Below, piece by piece: positions 34,952 to 43,774 of a DNA stretch of 64,000 nt (its first letter is position 1; every line of letters begins with the position of its first letter). The notes below the pieces were generated by a model, which saw nothing but the letters and a program-made list of their open reading frames with translations, did not search any database and had not been told where the DNA came from. The position numbers were made by a program, and so were the translations under genes. The stretch covers positions 1 through 64,000 of the forward strand of contig JBKBRB010000014.1 of NCBI GenBank assembly GCA_046292465.1, read 5' to 3'. This stretch comes from JANWWM01 sp046292465 (GTDB lineage Bacteria > Bacteroidota > Chlorobiia > Chlorobiales > Thermochlorobacteraceae).

Positions 34952-35911
34952 ATGATGCTCACTCGCCTTGCGCTTCTCTGTTTCTTCTTAATTCTGTTTG
35001 GCATCTCTAACTCTGTATTTGCACAAACGGCGGTCTATGAGTTTTTGCGTCTTGACCGAAGCGCGCGCGTTGCGGCACTCGGCGGGAATAGCGTCTCCAT
35101 GAAGGGCGATGTGGTCGCGCTGTTTCAAAATCCCGCCACGATTTCAAGCGAGGTCGATAAATCCGCTTCATTTAGTTTTCAGAAAAATTTGATGGACATT
35201 AACGCAGGGTTCATCGCCTACGGACGCGAGTTCAAAGGTATTGGGGATTTCGGCGTTGGGCTTTCTTACATCAACTACGGCACTTTTACACGCGCCGACG
35301 CCGCAGGCAACACCGGGGGCGAATTTACGGCTGGCGACCTATGCCTTCAACTCGGCTACGGGCGCGAACTCGAGAAGTATTCCTTCGGCACCTTGCGCGG
35401 CGGCATTGGACTTAAATACATCTTCTCTAACATCGCCGAATTTTCATCGTCAGGCGTCGCCTTTGATGCAGGACTATTGCTCGATATTCCCGACGAAAAA
35501 TTGCAAATCGGCATCTCGATTCTCAACCTTGGCACACAGATTTCCACTTACGACGGCTTCTCCGAACCCTTGCCACTTGACATTCGCATTGGCGCAACCA
35601 CACAACTCGAAGGCTTGCCGCTCATTTTAAGCATTGGCTTTATCAACCTTGCCGATAAAACCGATAAAGTTACCGACAAACTCAAATTCTTCACCATCGG
35701 TGGCGAGTTCCTTTTAAGCGAGCAAGTGCGATTGCGCGCAGGCTACAACAACAAACTTCGTCAGGATTTGAGCGTCGGCAGTGCGCTTGGTCTTTCAGGC
35801 GTTTCAGGCGGACTTGGACTTGAATTGAAAAAGTTCAAGTTCGATTATGCCTTCTCCTCGCTTGGCGTGATTGGCATTCAACATCAACTTTCAGTTGCCA
35901 CGATTTTGTGA
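34952..35911 (+). CDS. porQ: PorQ-like type IX secretion system outer-membrane protein
   Basis: 319 residues from the first of two adjacent ATG codons, giving the signal peptide MMLTRLALLCFFLILFGISN ending VFAQ. The mature start, VYEFLRLDRSARVAALGGNS, and QNPATIS are the PorQ/PorV (FadL-like barrel) pattern; the rest alternates polar and hydrophobic residues, as in a 14-strand barrel. PorQ belongs to the attachment complex with PorU, PorV and PorZ that processes and anchors T9SS cargo. At least four probable cargo proteins with sorting domains are encoded in this window. The other T9SS genes are not present here. Confidence 0.82.
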   Translation: MMLTRLALLCFFLILFGISNSVFAQTAVYEFLRLDRSARVAALGGNSVSMKGDVVALFQNPATISSEVDKSASFSFQKNLMDINAGFIAYGREFKGIGDFGVGLSYINYGTFTRADAAGNTGGEFTAGDLCLQLGYGRELEKYSFGTLRGGIGLKYIFSNIAEFSSSGVAFDAGLLLDIPDEKLQIGISILNLGTQISTYDGFSEPLPLDIRIGATTQLEGLPLILSIGFINLADKTDKVTDKLKFFTIGGEFLLSEQVRLRAGYNNKLRQDLSVGSALGLSGVSGGLGLELKKFKFDYAFSSLGVIGIQHQLSVATIL

Positions 35912-35922
35912 GCCTTTCTCTC

Positions 35923-37134
35923 TCACGCACGGAAGGCTTCTTTCATTCGCGCCGCCGCTTTCTCCAATTCTGCCATAGACGACGCATATGAAAGGCGCAA
36001 AAATCCTTCTGCCCCAAACGCATCGCCGGGCACGGTCGCAACCCAATGCTTATCGAGCAAATACTCTGCAACATCAACCGACGAGTTCAGCGTTACGCCT
36101 TGAAATGTTTTTCCGAGTAAGCCTTCGACCGATGGAAAAAGGTAAAACGCGCCTTCGGGTAGGTTGAGCCGAATGCCTTTGATTGATGAAAGTTCGCGAT
36201 AGAGAAAATCGCGCCGCTTTTTGAACTCCTCGCGCATGGTCTTAACGACCGTTTGCTCGCCCAAAAGTGCCGCCGCCGCCGCCTTTTGCGAAATGGAACT
36301 TGTGTGCGAACTCATTTGCGATTGCAACTTTGCGACAGCGTCAATAATCCATTTCGGCGCGGCAACATAGCCCACGCGCCAGCCTGTCATTGAATGCGAC
36401 TTTGAGAGCGCGTTGCTCACAATCACTTTTTCTTTCATCGCTTCAATTCGCGCGGGCGAAAAATGCGCAACCTCGCCGTAGGTAAGTTGTTCATACATTT
36501 CATCGGAAATCACAAACACATCGCGGCGTTCAATCACGCGCATTAAGGCGCGAATTTCTGCTTCGGAATACATCACGCCGGTTGGGTTCGATGGTGAATT
36601 GAGAATCAGCATCTTCGTTTTCGGCGTGAGCGCGCTTTCAAGTTGTTCGGGCGTGAGTTTGAAGTTTTGCTCAAATGTGGTTGGAACAATGACGGGCGTG
36701 CCGTCCGCAATTTTGACCATTTCAGGAAAACTCACCCAATACGGCGCAGGAATGATGACCTCATCGCCTGAATCCACCAACGCAAGAATTGCATTCATAA
36801 TGGCTTGTTTGCCGCCGACGCCGACACAAATTTCTTCGGGCGAAAAATTCAATGCGTTGTCGCGCTTCAACTTTTCCGCAATGGCTTTGCGCAGTTCAGG
36901 AATTCCGACCACGCTCGTGTATTTGGTGAATCCGCTTTGAATGGCTTTGATGGCGGCATCACAAGCGAAGTCAGGCGTTGGAAAATCAGGCTCGCCGGCG
37001 GAAAGGCTCACGATGTCTTTGCCTTCGGCTTTCATTTTGCTTGCACGCGCAGTGATTTGAAGCGTCTGCGATTCTTGAACGCGCCTTACACGGCTTGAAA
37101 GAAATTGTGAAACTGAAACTTTGGTTTCTGTCAT
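35923..37134 (-). CDS. Pyridoxal-phosphate aminotransferase, class I (probable aspartate aminotransferase)
   Basis: 403 residues from the ATG at 37132-37134 (MTETKVSVSQFLSSRVR). The earlier in-frame start adds 28 residues unlike the family. Marks include SLSAGEPDFPTPD near the substrate-binding region, LNSPSNPTGVMYSEAE, and the PLP lysine in NALSKSHSMTGWRVG. These Ib-type transaminases (AspB-like) interconvert aspartate and oxaloacetate, often with prephenate as another substrate. The gene stands alone, convergent with porQ (11 bases between stops). Confidence 0.9.
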   Translation of the reverse strand: MTETKVSVSQFLSSRVRRVQESQTLQITARASKMKAEGKDIVSLSAGEPDFPTPDFACDAAIKAIQSGFTKYTSVVGIPELRKAIAEKLKRDNALNFSPEEICVGVGGKQAIMNAILALVDSGDEVIIPAPYWVSFPEMVKIADGTPVIVPTTFEQNFKLTPEQLESALTPKTKMLILNSPSNPTGVMYSEAEIRALMRVIERRDVFVISDEMYEQLTYGEVAHFSPARIEAMKEKVIVSNALSKSHSMTGWRVGYVAAPKWIIDAVAKLQSQMSSHTSSISQKAAAAALLGEQTVVKTMREEFKKRRDFLYRELSSIKGIRLNLPEGAFYLFPSVEGLLGKTFQGVTLNSSVDVAEYLLDKHWVATVPGDAFGAEGFLRLSYASSMAELEKAAARMKEAFRA

Positions 37135-37361
37135 TGAATGTTCTTGTTCGATTACGTTGCAATAAATGCACAAAGATACAGCAATTTGCGAGTTGAATTC
37201 TTGATTGCCGCTCAACAACTGCGCAAGCAGTTCTCCATGTTGAGTTTTTGCCGTAACTTTGGCGTGTGAGTTTGAGCATCAAGTGCCGTCAAAGAAACGA
37301 TGTGCGATTGACTCTCGTTTTGGAATTATCACATCTTGAAAACCTTTATCGAAATTGAGCC

Positions 37362-38816
37362 TTGAACATCACGCTTTCAGAAAGTCTCTTTGAGAAGATT
37401 GGCGCTCTTGCCGATAGCATGAATCTGCCATGCTATGTTGTTGGCGGATTTGTTCGTGATAGGCTATTGGGAAAGCCGTGCAAAGATATTGATGTGATGG
37501 TCGTCGGCGAGCCGATTGAATTTGCCCACGCTGTCAAATCGCACCTGAACGGCTTTGGTTTTGCTGTTTTCGAGCGATTCCGCACGGCGCAGTTGCGTTT
37601 GCAGGATGAGACACAAGGCGAACTCAAACTTGAATTTGTCGGCGCACGCAAAGAATCTTACGACCCTAGTTCGCGCAAGCCGATTACACAAATCGGCACA
37701 CTTGAAGATGACCTTTCGCGGCGCGATTTCACCATTAATGCGTTTGCGGTTTCACTCAATCGCGCAAACTACGGCGAGTTAATTGATTTGTTTGGCGGAC
37801 TTGACGACTTGGAGAAAAAAATCTTGCGCACGCCGCTCGAGCCTGAATCGACTTTTTCAGATGACCCGCTTCGTATGCTTCGTGCAGCACGATTTGCTGC
37901 AAAACTCCGCTTTGTGCTTCATCCTTCGCTTCCGCCAGCGATGGAAAAGATGCGCGCGCGCCTGAAAATCGTTTCACAAGAGCGCATCACTGACGAACTG
38001 CTCAAACTCTTGATGACCGAGACGCCTTCGATTGGCTTTGAAATCCTATATCGCACGAAAATTCTCGACGAAATTTTCCCTGAATTGCCTGCTATGGCAG
38101 GCGTTGAGCAAGTCGACGGTATGGGGCATAAGGATACTTTTTTCCATACGCTCAAAGTTGTCGACAACATTTGCGCTATGACGGATAATGTTTGGCTACG
38201 GCTCTCCGCACTTTTGCATGATATTGGCAAGCCACGCACTAAGCGATTTCATCAAGGGCTTGGGTGGAGTTTTCATGGACACGATGCCGTTGGGGCGAAC
38301 ATGATTCCTAAAATTTTTCGTCGCATGAAATTGCCGATGGAGCACTTGCCTTTTGTGCAAAAAATGGTGCGTATGCACCTGCGTCCAATTCCGCTTTCGC
38401 GCGATGAAATCACCGATTCGGCAATTCGACGCTTGATGTTTGAAGCTGGTGAACATTTAGACGACTTGATGACGCTTTGCCGCGCTGATGTCACTAGCAA
38501 GAATCCAAAAAAGGTGCAGAAGATTTTGGCGAACTTTGCACGCGTCGAAGAGAAAGTCGCCGATGTATCTGAAAAAGACAAATGGGCGAAGTGGCGTCCG
38601 CCTGTCAACGGCAATGAAATTATGGCAATGTTTAACCTTCCTGAAGGGCGCATGGTCGGCATTTTGAAAAAAGCAATGGAGAATGCGATTTTAGACGGCG
38701 TTATCCCGCACGAGCGTGAAGCAGCAATTGAGTTTTTGAAAGCCAAGTTTTTAGAACTTGAATCGGAATCGGTATCCGAAAAAGCGCATAAAAAGGTCAA
38801 TGAATCTGTGGCTTAA
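37362..38816 (+). CDS. cca: tRNA CCA nucleotidyltransferase with HD domain
   Basis: 484 residues from a TTG start at 37362, kept because the residues it adds (FEKIGALADSMNLPCYVVGG) are typical of the family. The nucleotidyltransferase head is GGFVRDRLLGKPCKDIDVMV, with the two catalytic Asp, followed by RRDFTINAFAV and the RNA-binding DDPLRMLRAARFAAKL. An HD phosphohydrolase domain follows (LLHDIGKPRTKRF). The enzyme adds or repairs the 3' CCA of tRNAs, needed here because none of the three tRNA genes in this window encodes CCA. Confidence 0.95.
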   Translation: MNITLSESLFEKIGALADSMNLPCYVVGGFVRDRLLGKPCKDIDVMVVGEPIEFAHAVKSHLNGFGFAVFERFRTAQLRLQDETQGELKLEFVGARKESYDPSSRKPITQIGTLEDDLSRRDFTINAFAVSLNRANYGELIDLFGGLDDLEKKILRTPLEPESTFSDDPLRMLRAARFAAKLRFVLHPSLPPAMEKMRARLKIVSQERITDELLKLLMTETPSIGFEILYRTKILDEIFPELPAMAGVEQVDGMGHKDTFFHTLKVVDNICAMTDNVWLRLSALLHDIGKPRTKRFHQGLGWSFHGHDAVGANMIPKIFRRMKLPMEHLPFVQKMVRMHLRPIPLSRDEITDSAIRRLMFEAGEHLDDLMTLCRADVTSKNPKKVQKILANFARVEEKVADVSEKDKWAKWRPPVNGNEIMAMFNLPEGRMVGILKKAMENAILDGVIPHEREAAIEFLKAKFLELESESVSEKAHKKVNESVA

Positions 38817-38824
38817 TCACACGC

Positions 38825-38873
38825 AACTTTAAGCTCAGTCTTGCCGTTTAGCCCGGCGTTGCTTTTTCAGATT
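38825..38873 (+). terminator. Possible terminator after cca
   Basis: GCAAC near 38827 and GTTGC before a run of five T enclose a smaller hairpin, GCCG / CGGC. The stem is interrupted, so the call is tentative. Confidence 0.4.
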
Positions 38874-38910
38874 TACACTTATCACTATTCACTTAACCAA
38901 TCACTTGCAC

Positions 38911-39654
38911 ATGCCTGCACACGAAATTGACTATCAAATTTTTGGCAGTGAAATGCAAATCGTTGAAGTCGAGTTAGACCCAAACGAAGCCGTTCGTGCC
39001 GAAGTCGGCACTATGATGTATATGGAAGAAGGTATTGAAATGCAAACTTCTACAGGTGGCGGCATCTTTTCAGGATTGAAGCGCATGCTTACGGGCGATT
39101 CTTTTTTCATTACGTCGTTTCTCAATCGCGGACAAGGCAAAAAGAAAGTTGCCTTTGCCGCGCCGTATCCGGGCAAAATCATTCCGCTGGATTTGAAGAA
39201 ACTCGGTGGTGAGTTCATTTGTCAAAAAGATGGATTTCTCTGCGCCGCACAAGGCATTGAAATTGAAGTTGCCTTCACTAAAAAAATCGGCACAGGGCTG
39301 TTCGGCGGTGAAGGATTCATCTTACAACGACTCACGGGCGATGGATGGGCATTTATTCATTCAGGTGGCACGATTATTGAACGACACCTCGCTGCTGGCG
39401 AAACCTTGCGTGTCGACACCGGCTGTCTTGTCGCCATGGCACCGACTGTCGATTACGACATTCAATTCGTCGGCGGTTTCAAAAACGTCTTGTTCGGCGG
39501 TGAAGGATTGTTCTTTGCAAAATTAACCGGTCCTGGTCTCGTTTATCTGCAAAGCCTTCCCTTCTCGCGCTTAGCAGATAGAATCATGCGTGCTTCTTAT
39601 GGCGGAAAAGAAGAAGGCGGTATCGGCATCGGCAGTATTTTCGGCGGCGATTAA
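38911..39654 (+). CDS. AIM24 / TIGR00266 family protein
   Basis: 247 residues from the ATG at 38911. The family pattern is plain: VELDPNEAVRAEVGTMMYME near the start, GLKRMLTGDSFFITSF, GTGLFGGEGFILQRLTGDG and a final glycine-rich GLVYLQSLPFSRLADRI. AIM24-like proteins form a triple beta-helix-like fold. The bacterial members are uncharacterised; the yeast relative is mitochondrial and supports membrane organisation. A small glycine-rich protein gene follows after 41 bases on the same strand. Confidence 0.9.
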   Translation: MPAHEIDYQIFGSEMQIVEVELDPNEAVRAEVGTMMYMEEGIEMQTSTGGGIFSGLKRMLTGDSFFITSFLNRGQGKKKVAFAAPYPGKIIPLDLKKLGGEFICQKDGFLCAAQGIEIEVAFTKKIGTGLFGGEGFILQRLTGDGWAFIHSGGTIIERHLAAGETLRVDTGCLVAMAPTVDYDIQFVGGFKNVLFGGEGLFFAKLTGPGLVYLQSLPFSRLADRIMRASYGGKEEGGIGIGSIFGGD

Positions 39655-39695
39655 GCCTTGTATCCTATTTCTTCTAATCAAAACCACATATCCTC

Positions 39696-39932
39696 ATGCA
39701 AGACCTTGTCAAACTCCTGATGGAGAAAGCCAATATCTCGGAAGAGACCGCTAAAATGGCAATTCAAGTCGTAGCAAGTTTCACCAAAGAAAAACTTCCT
39801 GAACCTGTTGGCGGAATGGTGCAAACTTTCTTGCAAACCGGCGAAATGCCTGACTTTTCCAGCCTTGCAGGAAACTTAGGCGGTGCAGGCAAGCTGCTTG
39901 GCGGCTTAGGCTCAATGCTTGGCAAAAAGTAA
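39696..39932 (+). CDS. Small hypothetical protein, 78 aa
   Basis: The N-terminal half is helical (DLVKLLMEKANISEETAKMA, then IQVVASFTKEKLPEPVGG). The tail is glycine- and leucine-rich (LAGNLGGAGKLLGGLGSMLGKK). This two-part layout is seen in small proteins of the DUF2267/DUF937 kind, but I cannot place it in a family. It follows the AIM24-family gene closely, and a strong terminator follows it, so the two genes probably form one unit. Confidence 0.7.
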   Translation: MQDLVKLLMEKANISEETAKMAIQVVASFTKEKLPEPVGGMVQTFLQTGEMPDFSSLAGNLGGAGKLLGGLGSMLGKK

Positions 39933-39962
39933 GATTGAGATAGGATTCAAAATTCAGAGTAA

Positions 39963-39995
39963 TAAAAAAGCCGCTTACAAGAGCGGCTTTTGAGT
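39963..39995. terminator. Bidirectional intrinsic terminator
   Basis: AAAAGCCGCT (39966-39975) pairs perfectly with AGCGGCTTTT (39982-39991) around TACAAG. A-rich and T-rich flanks serve both strands: the small-protein gene from the left and the sigma-like gene from the right. Confidence 0.85.
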
Positions 39996-40009
39996 TTACT
40001 TCGCGCCAA

Positions 40010-40435
40010 TCAGTTTTGCCATTGCTCTGCAAGTTCTTTGGTGATGAGCTTGCGCCCCCAGTGAAGCCATTCGCGCACGGCTTCGACCGAGTTTTCCACC
40101 ACCAATGCAATGTCGCGATGCGAAAGCCCCGCAATGTCCGCGAGCAATACCGCCATCTTGAAATCGGTCGGTAAAGCAATTACGGCGCGCGCCACCTCAG
40201 TGTCAGCAATTTCAGCGGCTTCTTCTACCGAAATCACAGGTGCTTGACCAAACGCTTTCAGATAGTTTTCTCGGAACGCTTTATAAAGCGAAACTAACGA
40301 AGCATGCTTATCAATCGCGTTGTAAGTTTGACTAACGAGCATTCCCGCCGTTGCTTCGTTTCCCGTCATCCAATACGCTAAGTTGTAAACTTCATCAATC
40401 GCGTCCAGAGCGGGCGTCATGCTACGATGATTCAT
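40010..40435 (-). CDS. Short ECF sigma factor-like protein
   Basis: 141 residues from the ATG at 40433-40435, preceded by AGGAG eight bases upstream; this decides against the ATG 15 bases earlier. The C-terminal half, VIALPTDFKMAVLLADIAGL then SHRDIALVVENSVEAV, is a sigma-70 region 4 helix-turn-helix. The N-terminal half (AYWMTGNEATAGMLVSQTY) resembles the start of region 2, but the following part is short, and the -10-binding region 2.3/2.4 is not recognisable. It may therefore bind DNA or an anti-sigma protein without acting as a full sigma factor. Confidence 0.7.
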   Translation of the reverse strand: MNHRSMTPALDAIDEVYNLAYWMTGNEATAGMLVSQTYNAIDKHASLVSLYKAFRENYLKAFGQAPVISVEEAAEIADTEVARAVIALPTDFKMAVLLADIAGLSHRDIALVVENSVEAVREWLHWGRKLITKELAEQWQN

Positions 40436-40593
40436 AGAGTTTCTCCTCATTGATTTGAGTTTGAATGATTGTTACTTATTTCACTGGTCAATATAGCACA
40501 GTCCTTTGCCAAAGTCAACGTGCCAAGTCATCTTTTTTTGAGGAGTTAGTTTAGAAATCGTCTAAACCGAAAAGGTCGCCTAAAACCGCAACC

Positions 40594-40962
40594 CTAATCC
40601 TTGAACCACTTGATTGCTTCAAGCGGATTACGAAAGACTTGCATTTTAATGCCTGCCAGTTCCAAAAAGCCTCCCAGCACTTTGCCGAAGCCATAGTGAA
40701 AAAAATTGCTCACCACCAGAGCCGTTTTGCCTGTGCATTTATCTTTGAGCGAAATCAGCACATCAGCAAAGGCACGCAGTTCCTCAAGCGACGGGTGGTA
40801 GTTGAGATGGCACAGGTCTACCAGCACATTGAAACCATTTTTGAAGCGCGTGTCGTTAGCAACGGTTAAGATACTTTCGATTCCCTTTTGAAAATCGCCT
40901 GTGCCCCTGACGCGCACTGAAACGAGCGATTCCGCCTCCAAAATGTCAAATTCAAATACCAT
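40594..40962 (-). CDS. STAS/SpoIIAA-like small protein
   Basis: 122 residues from the ATG at 40960-40962. The alternation of strands and helices (VSVRVRGTGDFQKGIESIL, FNVLVDLCHLNYHPSLEELR, TALVVSNFFHYGFGKVLGG, AGIKMQVFRNPLEAIKWF) matches the SpoIIAA-like/STAS fold often found as free-standing proteins in Chlorobiota and Bacteroidota. STAS proteins commonly switch partners by phosphorylation. The nearby sigma-like gene (158 bases downstream, same strand) makes a regulatory role thinkable, but this is inference. Confidence 0.65.
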   Translation of the reverse strand: MVFEFDILEAESLVSVRVRGTGDFQKGIESILTVANDTRFKNGFNVLVDLCHLNYHPSLEELRAFADVLISLKDKCTGKTALVVSNFFHYGFGKVLGGFLELAGIKMQVFRNPLEAIKWFKD

Positions 40963-41051
40963 TTTGTTACGCTTTTGAGATTTGCACAAGAACTCCGAAC
41001 AAACTGCTTTGCATAGAACAAGAAATGACTTTGTGGTCGGGGAATGTATGG

Positions 41052-41139
41052 CGGAGAGGGCGGGATTCGAACCCGCGAGGGCTGTTACACCCTACCCGCT
41101 TTCCAGGCGAGCGCACTAGACCAACTATGCGACCTCTCC
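41052..41139 (-). tRNA. tRNA-Ser (anticodon GGA)
   Basis: Minus-strand gene of 88 bases. GGAGAGG pairs with CCTCTCC at the acceptor, followed by discriminator G, as in serine tRNAs. The anticodon arm CTCGC / GCGGG encloses CTGGAAA, giving GGA. A long variable arm (TAGGGTGTAACAGCCCT) and a T arm with GGTTCGAATCC complete the fold. Confidence 0.95.
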
Positions 41140-41207
41140 ACAAAATTCTTGAAGGGTCGCAAAGATACAACTTCGTTTTAGTTCTGAAAACTTGTTTGTC
41201 ATTTTTT

Positions 41208-41990
41208 TCAATTCAAGTCTGCTAAGTATGCCGCGCCTTCGAGAACAGCATATTCGTTGATTTCATCGAATTTGAGTTGCTCTGCAATTAAAGGTGCGTC
41301 TCCACCTGTGACCATCACCTTGATGCGTTTTTCGCCGTAATGCGTTTTCAAAAACGATTTGAATCGCGCAATTAAGCCTTCCGTTTGAGCCACTGCTCCC
41401 CAATATGCACCGCGTTCCAAGCACTCGTTTGTGCTTTCTCCAACAAGTTTTGTTTGTGATGAAAATCGCACTTCGGGCAGCTGCGCCGTGTGCGAGTGCA
41501 ATGCCGATAGCGAGACGCCAAACCCGCTTAAAATTACGCCGCCAAGATAAACTTTTCTCGATGTAACAATCTCATATGTGATTGCTGTTCCAAAGTCAAT
41601 TGCAATCGTAGCGGCTTTTGGAAAGCGCTTGACAGCATAAGCAACAAGTGCTAATCGGTCTGCGCCCAACGTGTGCGGCGTTTTGTAGCGATGCTCAAAA
41701 GGCAAGTTGAGTTCAGTCGAGACCGTTAAGACGCGCCTTTTGAACGTGCGTTCAAGCGTGTTGGCAATCAATCGCGCCACTTCTGGAACAACGGAGGAAA
41801 GAATAATTTTTTCAACCTGTAATGAGCGCGCTTTTAATTCCGAAACTAACGACGCCGCAAAGGCTTGGCGCGATTTAAGCGATTTGAATTGCTTCGTTTC
41901 TGTTTCCGTTCGGAACTGAATATCATCTCCTTGAAAGAAAGCCAGTTTGAGGCGTGTGTTTCCAACATCAAGGCTTAATGTTTGGCGCAT
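41208..41990 (-). CDS. coaX: Type III pantothenate kinase
   Basis: 260 residues. The ASKHA-fold motifs are LSLDVGNTRLKLAFF (phosphate 1, Asp8), HTLGADRLALVAYAVKRFP (catalytic Asp) and AIDFGTAITYEI (phosphate 2). CoaX phosphorylates pantothenate, the first step of coenzyme A synthesis. Unlike types I and II, it is not inhibited by CoA and needs a monovalent cation. It lies 8 bases downstream of birA; the coaX-birA pair is a common arrangement. Confidence 0.95.
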   Translation of the reverse strand: MRQTLSLDVGNTRLKLAFFQGDDIQFRTETETKQFKSLKSRQAFAASLVSELKARSLQVEKIILSSVVPEVARLIANTLERTFKRRVLTVSTELNLPFEHRYKTPHTLGADRLALVAYAVKRFPKAATIAIDFGTAITYEIVTSRKVYLGGVILSGFGVSLSALHSHTAQLPEVRFSSQTKLVGESTNECLERGAYWGAVAQTEGLIARFKSFLKTHYGEKRIKVMVTGGDAPLIAEQLKFDEINEYAVLEGAAYLADLN

Positions 41991-41998
41991 CGGTAGAT

Positions 41999-42802
41999 TC
42001 AGTAGCGAATGGTTTGAATCTCAGCTTGGGCGAGCACTTCTTCTCTTTGGTTAATCTCCACTTTCAGAAAGCCACGTTCGTCAATATCAAGGGCAATGCC
42101 TTCACGCTTTGAATCGCCTTGATAAAACGTGATGTGCTTTCCGAACATGTTACAGTATCGACGCCACATCTCGCGAATTGATTGTGTATCGCCGCTCTCG
42201 AGACGAGCATAATTTGCATCGAGATATTTCATCAGGCTGACAAAGAGCGTGTTCTGGTCGTAAGTGTTGCCTGTTTCAAGAAAAAGTGAAGTCGCATGTT
42301 CTGCCAAATCGTCGGGAAATTGTGCTTGATTAACATTCAGTCCGATTCCAACAACGACATAATCAACCGCGCCGGTTTGCGTCGATGTTTCGACCAACAC
42401 ACCTGCAACTTTTTTGCGTCGGATTAAAACGTCGTTAGGCCATTTAATTTCCGCCTGCTGTCCGACCACATCTTCAACGGCTTGTGCCACTGAAAGTGCA
42501 GCAAGAAGTGGCAAGTGAGTCAGACTTTCAAGCGGAACGGTCGGTCGTAAAATGACGCTTGCCGTGATGTTCTCTCCTTTTTGAGCAATCCATTTTTTCG
42601 CATTTCTGCCACGCCCCGTCGTCTGGAACTTGGCTAGAACAACCGTGCCACTTCGCGCACCATCTCGCGCAAAGCGATGCGCCACATTGTTAGTGGAATC
42701 AACCTCATCGTAGCAAAAAACGCTTTTTCCAATATACAGATTGCTTGCCAAGCAACGCACCAACTTTTCGACAGACATAACCCAATTGCTCTTCATTTTC
42801 AC
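41999..42802 (-). CDS. birA: Biotin--[acetyl-CoA-carboxylase] ligase
   Basis: 267 residues. The biotinyl-AMP loop is GRGRNAKKWIAQKGENIT, and later marks are IKWPNDVLIRRKKVAGVLVE and VVGIGLNVNQ. There is no N-terminal helix-turn-helix, so this is the ligase-only type that does not repress transcription. It attaches biotin to the carrier subunit of acetyl-CoA carboxylase. The exact start may be 9 codons later (MSVEKLVRCLASN). Confidence 0.94.
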   Translation of the reverse strand: MKMKSNWVMSVEKLVRCLASNLYIGKSVFCYDEVDSTNNVAHRFARDGARSGTVVLAKFQTTGRGRNAKKWIAQKGENITASVILRPTVPLESLTHLPLLAALSVAQAVEDVVGQQAEIKWPNDVLIRRKKVAGVLVETSTQTGAVDYVVVGIGLNVNQAQFPDDLAEHATSLFLETGNTYDQNTLFVSLMKYLDANYARLESGDTQSIREMWRRYCNMFGKHITFYQGDSKREGIALDIDERGFLKVEINQREEVLAQAEIQTIRY

Positions 42803-42827
42803 TTTTTTATCGCGTTGTTAAAATCTG

Positions 42828-43328
42828 TCAGAGTTTATTATCCATAGCCTTGTTTAAGGCATCTTTGAATACTTCAAATCGCGGTAAATTTTCTCGCACT
42901 GCAAACGAATCAACCTTGATAGAGTCAATGATAGCCACAACAAAGTAGGTTGGCGGTGGATTAAAGGTTATAGGCTCTTTGTAAAACTTTTTCACTTCCG
43001 AAAGCCGGAACGATTTCTGCTTGCCGTCTCGATAGTGATACGTTACTCGCTCGTTCGTCAGGGTGATTTTATCGCCTTCATGCCCGTGCTCTGCATAGTA
43101 TTTTGTGTTGAGGTAATTTGGAATGCCAAGCGCCAGCATGGTCGCTACCATAATGATAAGCGTCTTGAACAAACAGCCCAAATCAATTCCATACTTAAAG
43201 TTGCCGTATCGGAAAAAAATTGCCCAAGCCGCACCCAACGCAAGCATGCCGCCCGTCCAAGTCAAGATGTAGTAGTTTTCTAATAAAAATTCGGATTGGG
43301 TAATAGGATAGGAAAATACTTCATTCAT
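42828..43328 (-). CDS. Hypothetical membrane protein
   Basis: 166 residues with two membrane-spanning segments (ILTWTGGMLALGAAWAIFF and FKTLIIMVATMLALGIPNYL) and a C-terminal soluble part of about 80 residues. The soluble part contains EGDKITLTNERVTYHYRDGK, which resembles a short PH-like fold, though no family can be named. It lies 25 bases upstream of birA on the same strand, so it may be cotranscribed with birA and coaX. Confidence 0.65.
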   Translation of the reverse strand: MNEVFSYPITQSEFLLENYYILTWTGGMLALGAAWAIFFRYGNFKYGIDLGCLFKTLIIMVATMLALGIPNYLNTKYYAEHGHEGDKITLTNERVTYHYRDGKQKSFRLSEVKKFYKEPITFNPPPTYFVVAIIDSIKVDSFAVRENLPRFEVFKDALNKAMDNKL

Positions 43329-43410
43329 ACTGCCAGTCGTTTTAGAATGTTCGTCTAGGAATTTAGTGCTTTCGTGGAAAATTCTTTCTGCGAAATTGTG
43401 AGTCTCTCGA

Positions 43411-43450
43411 AAAGAAAAAGCGCTCTCGCTTATTGAGAACGCTTTCTGAA
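43411..43450 (-). terminator. Intrinsic terminator after ferredoxin
   Basis: On the minus strand AGAAAGCGTTCTCAA pairs with the later GAGAGCGCTTTTTCT around TAAGC, and is followed by TTTCGAGAG. It is 22 bases downstream of the ferredoxin stop codon. Confidence 0.75.
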
Positions 43451-43471
43451 CTCCAAATTTCGGTCTTGACG

Positions 43472-43774
43472 TTATGCGCGCTTGTCGGCTTCTAATCGTT
43501 CTTTTTTCGCGAGCAGTTCCTCTCTGGTCTCTGGAAAATTTTCATCTTTATTGCAGGCATCTACAGGACAAACTGCCGCGCACTGCGACTCTTCGTGGAA
43601 TCCTACACATTCCGTGCATTTATCGGGAACGATGTAATAGTAATCGTTCGAGAGCGGTGGGTGCTCTTGCCCAAAAAGTCTCCAATTCATTCCCGGCTCA
43701 TAAATTGCCGTGTTCGGGCATTCTGGCTCGCACGCTCCGCAAGTAATGCATTCATCTGAGATTTTGAGTGCCAT
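43472..43774 (-). CDS. 2[4Fe-4S] ferredoxin
   Basis: 100 residues. First cluster: Cys9, 12, 15 with Cys19 (CITCGACEPECP). Second cluster: Cys53, 56, 65, 69, with an eight-residue insert between the second and third cysteines (CTECVGFHEESQCAAVCP). That insert, and a long loop between the clusters, are typical of the low-potential ferredoxins of green sulfur bacteria and some proteobacteria. They carry electrons for reductive carboxylations (pyruvate and 2-oxoglutarate synthases) and nitrogen fixation. The gene has its own terminator and stands alone. Confidence 0.93.
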   Translation of the reverse strand: MALKISDECITCGACEPECPNTAIYEPGMNWRLFGQEHPPLSNDYYYIVPDKCTECVGFHEESQCAAVCPVDACNKDENFPETREELLAKKERLEADKRA

